Shown here: in pieces, positions 36,638 to 48,700 of the stretch
Layout of the letters: each line of letters starts with the position of its first letter
Numbering within the stretch: the stretch's first letter is position 1
DNA from: Elusimicrobiota bacterium
GTDB lineage: Bacteria > Elusimicrobiota > Elusimicrobia > JACQPE01
Reading direction: 5' to 3'
DNA: 64,000 nucleotides
Assembly (NCBI GenBank): GCA_016205025.1
Contig: JACQJO010000064.1
Span: 20,805-84,804, forward strand
Notes under the pieces: model-generated
Told to the model about the DNA's origin: nothing
The model's database searches: none
Seen by the model: only the letters and a program-made list of their open reading frames with translations
Translations under genes and position numbers: made by a program

Positions 36638-36750
36638 ATGGGAATGAAAAAATTAAGAGAGTTCGTCGCTCTTTTTGTTGTTGTTGCTTTATTGGTCACG
36701 GCTCCGGGCGGTGGTTTTTATCAAGCCCTCGCCTTAACGGTTAACGCGCA
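36638..36750 (+). other. Signal peptide of giant ORF 2
   Basis: Basic start (KKLR), a 15-residue hydrophobic core and a small-residue end near QALALTVNAQ. It is either cleaved or kept as an anchor. Confidence 0.7.
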
Positions 36751-39700
36751 GGAATTTCCTATTCTGTCATTGCGAGCCTCGGGCGAAGCAATCTCAAAAA
36801 AGGGATCCCCCTTATACGAGATTGCCGCGTGGCGCCTCGGCGCCACTCGCAATGACAGACTGGGGATAGCCCCAAAGCCAACGATCCCCTTTTCCCGCGT
36901 TCTTGTTCTATCTGTTCATGAACTGCTGAACCAGAAAGCTCTGCCCGAGGAGGCCAAGGCGGCCCTGCTTGGATTTTTTAAGGAAGTTGATAAAGATTTT
37001 CATCCTAATTTTGAAGACCTGAAAATTGAGCGGATCGAATTCTCCCAGAGGCCGGATTTTAAAGGCCGCGCGATCAGCGTTACTTTGAAGACCAATACAG
37101 CCGAACGTCATTGGTTTTTAATTTGGGAGAAAGTTAATGAGGCTAGGGATCCCAAAAGCCAAACAAAACCGCATATTTATAACGGCTCCATTTTTTTGAA
37201 TGTGTATTCGGCCGGCGTCAACCGCGGCCAGCAGGAGCTTGAGTGGCTGGGCGGCTACTGGACGCGGGGTATCCGGTATGTGCGCAAGGAAAGCGCGGCC
37301 AACAGCGGAAATTTTGTTACCGGGTACAAAACCAGCCGTCAGAGCAAAGCGGTATTCGAGGCGTTTGATTTTAAGGCTAATGGATGGGTTCCCCTTGGCG
37401 TCGCGGACATGCTGTTGGCCGAGCAAGGCCGACAGCAGATAGGGTTGCTGGGCGGTATCGGAGCCTTATTTAAAACCGTGTTGTTTCAGCTCCCGGCCGC
37501 GGCGCTGGCTCCGGTTGCCGGAGCTGTGGGCGCTGTGGGAACGCTGGCGCCCGGCGGCGCGACGCCGGTTGGGTTCATTGCGGAATCTTTTGAGCGTTTT
37601 AAAACCAATCTTTTTGACAATGAATTGGTTGGGAGGGTGGGGCAGTCTTATTTTCCCAAAGGCCATCAAAAGTTGCGTCAAAGCCTGGGCATTGATCCTT
37701 CCAGAAACATTTTGAACGTCGAGCAGGAAATGACCCAGATGGGCCATCCTGTTGCCGGAGCGGCTCTGGCCGGGGCGGTGGAAGTGTTGCCGCAACTGCC
37801 TTTGATTTTAGCGGGTGGCTTGGGTCTGCGCTGGGTCGCGGCGCAGGGATTAACAGGCCAGAGGCTTGCTTTCGCCGCGGGCGTGGCTTTTGGCGTGGAC
37901 ATGTCTGTCGCTCAATACCAGGCGACCAAAGCTCTATACGCTTACCAGGATGGGTTAACAACAAGGGAGGGATTAAACGCTGTCCGGGCGTTCACAACGC
38001 AAACCATGTTGAACGCCCCTTTTGCTTGGACGCTGGCGCGTTCACGCTGGTTCGCGCGCGGCGGCGCCGCCGTGAGCGCGGCCGATCCCAATGAACCTTT
38101 CATTAAGAGGTACCTGCGCGAGGAGTTTAGTTCCACTTTGTTTAAAAAGGCTCACACGAGAACCCCTGAAGTTTTCCGTCATTCCCGCGAAAGCGGGAAT
38201 CCAGGTCTGGACCCCCGCTTGCGCGGGGGTGACGAAAATCTGCCCAGCCTTTTTAAGCCTTTGGAAGACACAGCGGCGCGAATGGTTCAGGAGGTTGGCC
38301 GCGGTAAGGGAGTTTCAGCGGAAACGATCCAGAGTTACAAAAACCAGTTGACCGATCTTTTGGCCAGCGGCCGGGTTCAAGACAGAAGCGGCCGCGTGAT
38401 TAGAAGCTTGAAATCCGAACAGGCTCAATTTATTGATGAGTTTTTAACCGCTCTTGGACAAGCCAAAGACATCGGCGAGATTAAAAAGGTTTATCACAAG
38501 CTGGGAACCGGAGGCGGAAAAACATTCGCGGTGGCCGGAGCTCTTTATCCTGTTTTAGAAGCGATGGGCCAATCCTTGGGGATCAAAAGAGTCGTGTTTT
38601 CTTCAAAAACGCCGGAGCTCTTAGAGCAGGCTAAGGCGGATATCGGGGCTTACCGGCAGGGGAGTCTTCCGGAGAATTTGGAATTTTTGACTCACGAACA
38701 GCTTAAAGCCCGGCGAAATCATTTGAGATCGGGGACACTGCGCCAAGGGCGCGAGGTTCTTCTTTTAGACGAGGCGGATGCGCCTTTCATCGAACCGGCG
38801 CTTTCTCAAGGAAAACCGGCGGGCAAAGTTGTCCGGACTTATCTTAACCCCGAGACAGGGGCATCGGTGGAAAATCCTGTTTATCTAGTTCTGCGTCAAA
38901 TGAAGCAAAGAGTGGAGATTATTTCATCCCACCGTGCCAAGAATCTTGATACCGGCAAAATTTTAAATTTTGAAGCCAGGAGATTCGAACGCCGGTTCGC
39001 CGCCTTGGCCAAAGACAGAAGTTTGCCGCGCGAAGTCCGCCGCGCGTCCGCCGCGTTCGCCCGACAGGCCCAAAATGAGATGAAGAACATGGCGGAGGCC
39101 TTTCTTTCCTTGGACGCGCTGGAAGGCAAATACCGGATTGATGCCAAAGTTGGGGCCATTGTGCCTAAAACCGAATCCGGTCAGTGGTCCGAGACTTTAG
39201 ACACTCCTTCGCGCCGTTATCTTGAACTGCGTCACAATCTTGACGCGACTCTTCCTTATAAACATGAGCGGATTTCCACGATTCGCGACGTGATCGAGGA
39301 TGCCGACATGGTGTTCGCGTTCTCCGGAACCCGTCCGCAGGCGCTTGAAGGGACCTTGAAGCGGTTGGGCTTTAGAGAGCTCGGCCGCGCGACGCAAATT
39401 GACGCCGGTGGGACTCCCTTGGAAATGGCGGCGACGCGGGCTCAAAAGTATTCCCGTTTGCTTGGGGAGATTCAGGGGAAGACGCGGTCCGAGGGCGCCT
39501 TGGCCATCGCGGCCTTAAAGGACACGAGGGAAACCCGGCTGGTGGCGAGGCTTCTTGAAAGAAATGGATTTAAGCCGCATGAGATCGCGAAATGGACGTC
39601 GGGTAAATATGAAACTCAAAGCATTGCCCAGTCGCGCAAGACTTTTAATATCGAGGCCTTGGAGCAAGGTAAAGCCAAAGTGCTTCTTTTGGAAGCGCCC

Positions 39701-42700
39701 GTGGCAGGAAGAGGCATTGATCTGCCCGGGCAGGCTCATTACCGTAAAGTTTCGATGACGATTGTTGATCCGCAGGAGCTTCCCGAAGTCTTCGGGGTGC
39801 AGGTGATGGGACGCATTCTGGGCAACAGATTTTCCAATGCGGATACCAAGGAGTTCTTGTTTTTAACGGATCAGGAAACCGCCAATAAAAATCCGTTCCT
39901 TGCCGAACGCGCCAAGGCCAAGGGTTTAAGCGAAGTGACTTTGGATGTTTTAAAGGAAAACTTGATCGAAGCTCAAAGAACGGCGGAACAAAAGGCGGTT
40001 GACAGTTCCGGCATCAGGGCCGCTGAAATCAAAGAGGATGTCCGTTCGGCCCAAAAACAGGCTTTCCGTGACGCGCTCGCCAATCTGGCCGGACGGTTGA
40101 CGGCAAGTTCCTTGATCCCGATCGGCGCGGCCGCGGCTTTGTTGGTTGTGGCCTCTCCTATTGCCGGGATCACCATGCCTTTATTTGGATTGCCGGGGGC
40201 GGCTTCGGCTTTTGGCCAGATTTTATCCGTGGCTTTGCCGTTGGCGGGAATGGCGGTGACCAGGAAGGTCTTTAACGACGATCATGAAGAGAATCCATCA
40301 GCGCATGAAGTTGACGAGGATGCCGAAGGTTTGCTGCGACAGATCGCCGAGCGCAAAGGATTGATTGAAGAAGAAGACGGCGGCGACGGAATTTTAAGAG
40401 GCCGGCCGCTGGCGGGCTACGTTTATCTGCGTCTTAAGGGCGGGATGTGCCAGTTGGTTAAAAGGGATGTTTTTGCGGCTATTTTAGAGGAGAACCGCCA
40501 ACAGATGCTGCCCGGTCTGGAAAGTATTTTTGGGCCTATCGTGGAGCAGATGAGGCGTTCCGAACAGACCATGGCCAATCTATTGGATTACCTGGTTAAG
40601 TCCCCGCACGTGCCGCCAACCTCCAAGTTGGCCTGGAAGACGCTGGAAGCCATGGGCGTTCAAATGCGTTATGGCGTCATGCCGCCCGGCGCTTTAGCTT
40701 ATTTTAATCCCGAAGACATGCGCGTGGTGGTTTCGCATGAGTTAGAGCAAGCATCGCTTGAAAATCAGGTCCATATCATCGCGCATGAACTTCAGCACGC
40801 TTACGATGACCTAAAAAATCGTCCCTATTCTTTGGAGTTTGAAGGCCGGGCTTTTAAAGCCGAAGCGGAGTACCTCAATAATTTTAAACTTAAGGACCTG
40901 CCGGGCACCCGTCCCGCTGACCGCTACTTAAGGGAATTCGCCCGCCGCATTTTGGCGCTTTATAAAAAGTATGGACAGAACCCGGCGCTTTTCGTGGATG
41001 AAATAACCAAGCCTTATGTGCAAAGGTCCGGTCCTTACATGCTGGGTTTAAGAAAGGCCAAGATGTATTTGGATGATTTTGACACCATGCTCGAGAAATT
41101 GGACGTGGAAGTAGAGGAAACTCAAAAGAAGCTTCACATCCAAGAAAGCGCCTTAAGCACCGCGCGCCAAGAAATTCGGGAAGAGCTTGTTAAAAACATC
41201 AAGGAACTCAACGAGCGTTTGGTTTTTATCCGGCGCCAGATCGCCATTGTCCGGCGGGAGCGCCGGGCGGTTGGCCGCGAGGTTGACCCCAAGAGAGCTT
41301 ATAAGTTGTGGGTTGGTCCCGTTTCAGCCTTGGATATCGCGCAAAAGGTCAACAGGGTTCGTTTGGAGCCGGAGATGGCGACTTTGACGGAGGACTTTTT
41401 AGACCGGCGCGCCGAGGAAGCTGCGACCCGGAGGGGGGGTTACGCTTACCGATTACTGACCTTGCTCATTTCCACGATGGCGCCGTTGAGCTTGCCGGGT
41501 TTGGCCGCTTTGGCCGGCGTGCCGGATCTGTCCAACGAGAGGCGCGCCGATATTAAAAATCAAATTTCCCGCATGCTTCATGATCCCAAGAGATGGCAGT
41601 ACGTTATCAGGCTTCCGGATATTAAGGGAGCGCTGGAGAAGGCGCCCGAGTTTCGTTCTATTCTTTGGGAAGTGGCCGAGGATGCCGAACGTGAACGCCC
41701 GCCCTTGACTTACAAGATTCAGAAAATGACGCGCGCGGGAGCCCAGGAAGTTGAAGTTATGCCTTCCCAGAGTTTACACATTGATCTTATTGGTTACTGG
41801 AAGGAGCATGAGGAGATCAAGAATTATTTAGAAGGAATCTTAAGCAAATTGGAGAAGGATCAGGTTGAGGAGAGCGAGGCGGGATATGTCAGCCAAATTC
41901 TTTCTCGCGCGGCGGACCATCCGCGCGCCGCTCGTTATATTTTGAAAACAAACACCCCATCGGCCTTGGAGCAATTTAAAGAATTGGAAAGCAAGCTTGC
42001 GCCTGCAGAGCCAAATCCCCCATCCCAAGAGGCGGAAAAAGGTCCTGTGGTTCTCTTTATGGAAATTTTAAGCAAGATCGTTCCGGCGGCGTCCGCAGTC
42101 AATGTAGACGAAATCGCGCGAGAGGATAAGGATTCTCTTGTTGATCTCTATATTAATGTTTTAAAAAGTCCGGCTTTTAATCTGATGGCCACGCACGAGT
42201 CCAACATCATTCCTGATTTCGCGCCCAAGTTGCGCGCTTTGGCCAAGATTGAAAAAGTGAGAGAAACGTTAAACGGTCTTTATGGCGAGGCCCAGGATCC
42301 CAATGTTCGCGGCTCAATTCTTTCTTTGATTGAAGTTTCGCAAGCTCGCGCCATGGATATCCGCTTAATGGATCGGCTGGGCGAGGAATTGGCCGCAGAA
42401 ACATCACCAGCTTACGCGCCTGAAATCTTGAGGATTTTAAGCGGCTCCGCCGCCCGGCAGAATTACTTTGAGGCGGTTAAGGGTTACCTGGAGCGATTGG
42501 AAGCCGCCAAGGCGCCGAACCTGGCGCCCTTAACTTTGGCCGGTTTTTCCGGATATTTGGATAAGGCCGAAATCGTTGATCTTTTTGTGAAACGCGCTAC
42601 GGATCTAAAGATTGATCCCTGGCAGCGCGCGCAATATCTGGGAGCGTTAGCCGAGCATTACCCGCAAGCGTCTCCCCACTTACAGCGCCACTTAGTGCGC

Positions 42701-45700
42701 TTGTCAAAGGCTTACCGCAATGGACTCAAAGACCGGCCGACCTGGAAGCCCTATGAAGCCGGCAATTTTAACGAAGAGGTCCCACAGGAGAATTATCTGT
42801 TCTACCTTTCCGTTTTATTGTCACCGTTGGCGCAAGAGAGTGTTCGTGGGGGAGGAGGACAAATTACAAGGCCCGCGCTCCCGGCAGGAGGCGGCCGTGA
42901 AACCGGTAGCGCTTTATTGGGAGTCATGGCGACGGGGTTGGCGGGGATTTCGGGGCTTGCTTCTTTGGGTTCATTGGGGTTTTTGCCTGCGCTGGGGCTT
43001 TTAGGGGGACTTTTGGGCTCGATCTTGTTTCATGAATTCGCGCATCTGGTGGTTCTAAAACGCATGGGCGAGCGGGTGATTTACAAGAATGAGCCGTTAA
43101 GTCTTAATCCTTTCAAAAGAGTTGATCCTTTTTGGACCTTACTTTTGCCTTTGGCCAGTTTTGGGCTTTCCCGTTTCATCCCGAGTATTCCGGTTGCCGG
43201 CATGGCTAAGCCCATTAACGTGGATTTCCGCAATCTGCGCGACGCGGCTTACGCCGGCGCGGCGGGACCGATCGCCAATTTCCTGCTGGCTGCCGGTTTC
43301 GGTCTTTTAAGTTTATTTTCTCCCGCGGCGCCGCTTTTATGGACATTGGCGGGTTGGAATGTTTGGCTGGGAATTTTAAACCTTTTGCCCTTGCCCCATA
43401 TGGATGGGGGCAAGATTGTGGCTTACGGGCTGTCCAAGGCATCGCCCAAGTTTTATCGTTGGTGGACCGGGAGCCCCAATGTGCCGCCGGCTTTTCAGGG
43501 GATTTACCGGCGTTTTTACGAAGGGCCGTCGCGCGTCCTTTCCCTTTTTAATATCCGGGATGTGCGGTGGGGAAGCGCCGCGACCTGGGCCGCAACCCTG
43601 GGAGTCATGGCTTTGGCGAGCCTGGTTGTTCCCGTGCCTTTTATCATGCTTCTTCCCTGCGTCTATTTTTTCTACTGCATTCGCGAAAAATTGCAAAGCG
43701 AGAAGGCGGCTACGGATTTGGTGGAGATCGCGGATGAGGCGGCCCAAGAGTTCGCCAAGGAGATCGCCGACGATAAGAGCATTAAAAGCCAGGTGAACTG
43801 GGAGGAGTTAAGAGACGCTCTGGGCAACACAGTGGAAGACGTGATTGACCAGGTGATCGCCAGCGAAGGATTTGAGTCTTTAAGCGATGAGGAAAGGTGG
43901 GCGCGTTTTGAGGCGGCTTATAAAGAGACATTGGCCAAAGTTTTTCATGATCCCAAGAGCGGCCTTTTGCGCGCCGATGATCCTGAAGTGACCCGGCGTC
44001 TGCTTGCCGGAAAGGCGGGCCAGCTATTTTTAAGCAAGGTTAAAGAGTGGATCAGAAAGAACGAAGTTTGGAAAAAGTGGACCCAAAACGCTAAAGCAAG
44101 AAGAGTGGCGGATGCTGAAGATACGGCTGTGGAGGGTAAATCGAAAAATAAGGCGGTTGGCGGCACAGCGGCTTCTCTGGGTATCGGGCTTTTGGGGTTG
44201 GCGGGTCTTCAGGCCGTTTTTCCGTTTCTTCAGATGGGTCTTGCGGGATTAGTGGGCAGTGTCGCCGATGTCGAATCCGGCAGCAGTCCTTTGGACAAGG
44301 TTGTTGTTTCCGCCGACAATTCTTCGGACCGAACTGAAGTGCATTTTAAACGCCATCAGTATACTCCCGGAAAAGTGGAGGAGCTTTTTATCCAATTGGG
44401 CGTTGAAAATACGCGCATAGGGCCCAGAAGGTGGTTGATGGGAGCGGGCCTTAGCGTCGAGAGAATGGTTGAAAAAGTTTTACGTTTAATCGAAGAGGAC
44501 GGAGTTCAGGAAATATCTGTCCGGCAAGAGGTTTATGACCTTGTCCGCGAGAAGTATCAAGCCCAAGGGCGGAGCGGAACACCGGATGCCTCTAATGAGA
44601 TTGCTTCGTCGCCGGAGGCTCCTCGCAATGACAGAAGGGGGGAAGGCGGGACTCGCAATGACAGGGGGCAAGAGGCTCGCAATGAAGGGCCTGATAGGGT
44701 TGATTATACCCAGAAGATTTTGCGCGGCCTGCCCGTTGGCGCCGAGGCGTGGTATGACTTTGGGATTGATTTTGAGCCGGGGGTCAGCCGGGATCAGATC
44801 AACGAGGTTTTAAACACGCTTGAAATGGCGCGCAATGTGCCTGATCCGGCCAATAACGTGACATGGGTTTTCAGCGTCGGAGCAAGCGAGATTCCCGGAA
44901 AGGTTCTGGCCTTGGCCGCGAGCCCTTTGGTGCGCAGAATCTGGGTGCGCGAGGCGTATTACGAACTGATTCAAGCTCGAGCACAGCTTGATAATGAACG
45001 CCAGGCCAATGCCGGAGACTTGCCGAGACCCCAGGAGGTTGCCGCGCCGCAGCAATCGGCGGCGCCTGCGGCAACGGGCGAGCCAACCGGCAGGATCCCT
45101 GAAGAGGTTTTGCGCAAACTGGAACCGGGCCCTCTGGAGCAGGACGATGGGCTTTTTCATGTATGGTTAGTGGAAGAGGCGACCCCTATGGAGGCCATCC
45201 TGATTTTTAACCGGCATGATATCGCGTACACTTTTATACATACCCGGTTATGGAATCTTCGATCTGCTCTTGATCGCAGCATTATTGAACAGATAGTTGC
45301 CTTGGCGCGGGAGAGCAAGATTCAAAAAATAGCGATTTCGGTCGCGCTTCATGCGACGCTGACCGCTAATCGTGCGCTAACTTCGCAAGCCCAAGAACAG
45401 GAGAGGGCAGATGTTCCCGCGGATGACGCGGCTCTTCCCGGTGACACATCGGCCAGCTCTGCCGCGCAAAGTCCCGAACAGGACGTCAAGCCCTTGGAAG
45501 TCCCAGCACCGCCAGCGCCTCCTTCTTTCCAGGAGTACCTTGACCGGCCGGAGCTTGAGCTTAAACCCAAGGAGAAGGGTTTTCTTAAGAATTTTTTAGT
45601 GGACATGAAGCTGGAGAAAAAGGCGCCTATCTTGGGCCGCGTTGAGCAGTTGCAAAGAGTAACCAAAACCGTCACGTCGCCGCGCGGGATCATTTCCAGC

Positions 45701-48700
45701 TCTATTTTGATCGGCGAAACAGGGGTTGGGAAAACCGCCATCGCGGAGCGTTTGTCCGAGTATTTTAAGGACCGCTATTTTTTGAGACTAAACCTTGACC
45801 GCTTGTTAAATTACGAGAACCCGGTGAGCGGGGAAAATCCGGTAACTGCCTTGCGCGACATTATTGAGATTCTTGGCCGGCTTAATGATCCCGATTTGCG
45901 GCGGGGAAGCCGGGTGATTCTTTTTGTTGATCAGATCGAGAGGGTTTTCAAAAACAAGCGCTATGGCGAGCAGTTGGTCGGCTTGCTCAAGGAGCCCTTA
46001 AGAGACGGACGCTTAACCATTTTGGCGGCCACGGTGCCCAAGTGGTACAAGATGTATTTTGAATCCGGCGAGGAAGCGGACGAGGAGCTTAAACGTCGTT
46101 TAAAACCCGTTTGGATCGGCGAGCCGAGTGTCGAGGACACTCAAAGGATGCTGGAAGGCGCGCGGCGTTGGTACGAAGAACTTTTGAGCGTTACTTTTGA
46201 TGATTCCGCGATCAGCGACGCGGCCGAACTTTCGGCCAAGTTTGACCGTGAGCATTACCTGCCGGCTAAGGCGTTTGATTATTTGGTGGACGCGGCGAGA
46301 TCCGCTCATCCGGATGTTCAGCGTGATTTTTTAAATCTTGAAATCGAGGATATTTTGGCCAAGATCGCGGCTGACGCGGCTTTGGCCGTTGCTAAAACGA
46401 CTTCCCAATCTGTCGTTGCGTCTGTCATTGCGAACGAAGTGAAGCAATCTCATGAAAAGGCTGATTCTTCCGATGAGATTGCTTCGCCCGAGGCTCGCAA
46501 TGACAAAGAGGGGTTGGCTCGCAATGACGGGGAAGGAGAGGCTCGCAATGACAAGGAGGGCGTCACCCCTATTGATCTTTACAATCAGCTTGTTCGCCTT
46601 TCGGAACGCGCGGCGAATCTTTACGAGCGCCGCAAGAATTTGAATTTTAACGGCAAGGTGGTTGTTGTCGGTGATCATGTGAAGACCGAGATCGCTAAGG
46701 CGACCGGCATTGAGTCCGGGCAGTTGAGCTTGGGCCGTGAAGACCCGGCCAAGTATTTAAATATGGAAGAAACCTTGAACCAGCAGGTTTTGGGCCAGGA
46801 GGAAGCCGTCGGCCTGATGGCGGCCGCGGTTAAAACAAACAAAGCCGGGCTTTCCACCTCCAAGCGGCCGGTCGGCGTTTTTTATCTGACCGGACTTAGC
46901 GGCGTGGGTAAAACTCATTTGGCCAGGAAACTGGCCGAATTTTTGTTCGGCGATCCGGATGCCGTGATCCGTTTTGATATGAGCGAGTATATGGCGGGAC
47001 ATGAATACTCGAAGTTTATCGGATCGCCTCCGGGTTATGTTGGGTACGGGGAGGGCGGTCAATTGACCGAAAAGGTGCGCCGCAAGCCTTATTCCGTGGT
47101 TTTATTGGATGAGATCGAGAAGGCCAACCCCGCTATTTTCCTGACGCTTCTTCAGGTTATGGGAGAAGGCCGGCTGACGGACGGCCAAGGGCGGACCGTG
47201 GATTTCAGCAACACCATTTTTCTGATGACATCAAATCTCGGAATGTCGCTGTTGGACTTTTCCGCTTATGAAAAAGAGTGGAAAGAAATTCGCGCCCTTG
47301 AACTTGACTACACGGCAAAAGACCAATGGAACGACGTCAACAAAGCCAAGATTGACGGACTTCGAAAAAATTTGGTTGAGCGTTTGAAAAACGAGGTTCA
47401 CCGGCAGGCAACCGAAATAACCGAAAAGGCTATGAAAGATGTCTATCCAGCCGAGTTCCGGGGCCGCCTTGATGAAGTGATCGTGTTTAACCCGTTGACG
47501 TATGAGGTTGCCCGCGGCATTGCCAAGCAAAATTTGAAAGAGCTGGCTGATATCTTGGGAAAGGCGGGGCATCGCCTGGAGTATGACGAAGAAACCATTG
47601 ATTACCTGGTCAGCGAGGGGTTCAGCATTTCCAGGGGAGCCAGGCTGTTGCGAAGAGCGATTAAAAAGCATGTGGACGACAAGCTGGCCGTTAAGGTTCT
47701 GGAGGCCCAACAGAGGGAGGATAATTCGAAAACCGTTATATCCCTGAAGGGCAAAGCCGGCGGCATTGATATTGAGGTGACCGGGCGCCAGGAGCCGCCC
47801 AAAGAACGGCTGAAACCCGAAGAGGGGTTGGGCGGCCGGTTTTTTGGAAAGCTGTTTCAGGGGATTTTAAAAGCGGCGGGCACAGGCGGCGAGTTTAACG
47901 TTTCCCCGGAAAGCCTTGAACGCGATCTTGATGTCATTGCGAGCGAAACGAATTCGGCATCGTCATTGCGAGGAGCGCAGCGACGAAGCAATCCCATTAA
48001 TGAGATTGCTTCGCCAGAGGCTCGCAATGACGAAGGGGGGTTGGCTCGCAATGACGAAGGGGGGTTGGCTCGCAATGACGAAACAGAGGGGGAGGATCGC
48101 CATGCCGCCGCCGGCATTTTAAAGGAACAAACCGATCTCGCGGATACGGAGGAAAGCCGGATCGTGTCCGCCTCTCACGCCGACGCGGGTTTAAAAGACC
48201 CGGCCATTAAAGAGGCCGGCGGGCGGATTATCCACGAGATGCGGGAAGCGGGTTATAGCGAACAGATGACCGGCTTGGTCAGCGCGGTAGGCAGCCAGCA
48301 AACGCCGTCTTTTGTCGATTTATTCACGCGGCATGCTAAAAAGTTTTCGCCCATAGATGGCCAGAGCGTTCCTCCTTTGTTGTCTTGGAAAGTCAGCGCG
48401 CAAGAGACGCTGATTCGGATTTCGCGCGAGGGCGCCATGACGCCGCAGGAGCAAGAGATTATGCGAAAGCATTTTGCGGGAAATCCGCCGGCTAACCAGG
48501 GCGAATCTTTTGAGAAAGCGCTTAAGAATAATGGCCAGCAGTTGTTTTTTGAATTGCATAGACTTTTGACCCAGATTCCCGGAGCTCAAGTGGGGTACTT
48601 TTCAGCGGACGGCAAGACGCATTATTGGCTGGAGTTGCCAAGATCGCAAGAAGCCGCGGTTACGGATGAAGGGACGCAGAAATTCCCCATTCTGTCATTG

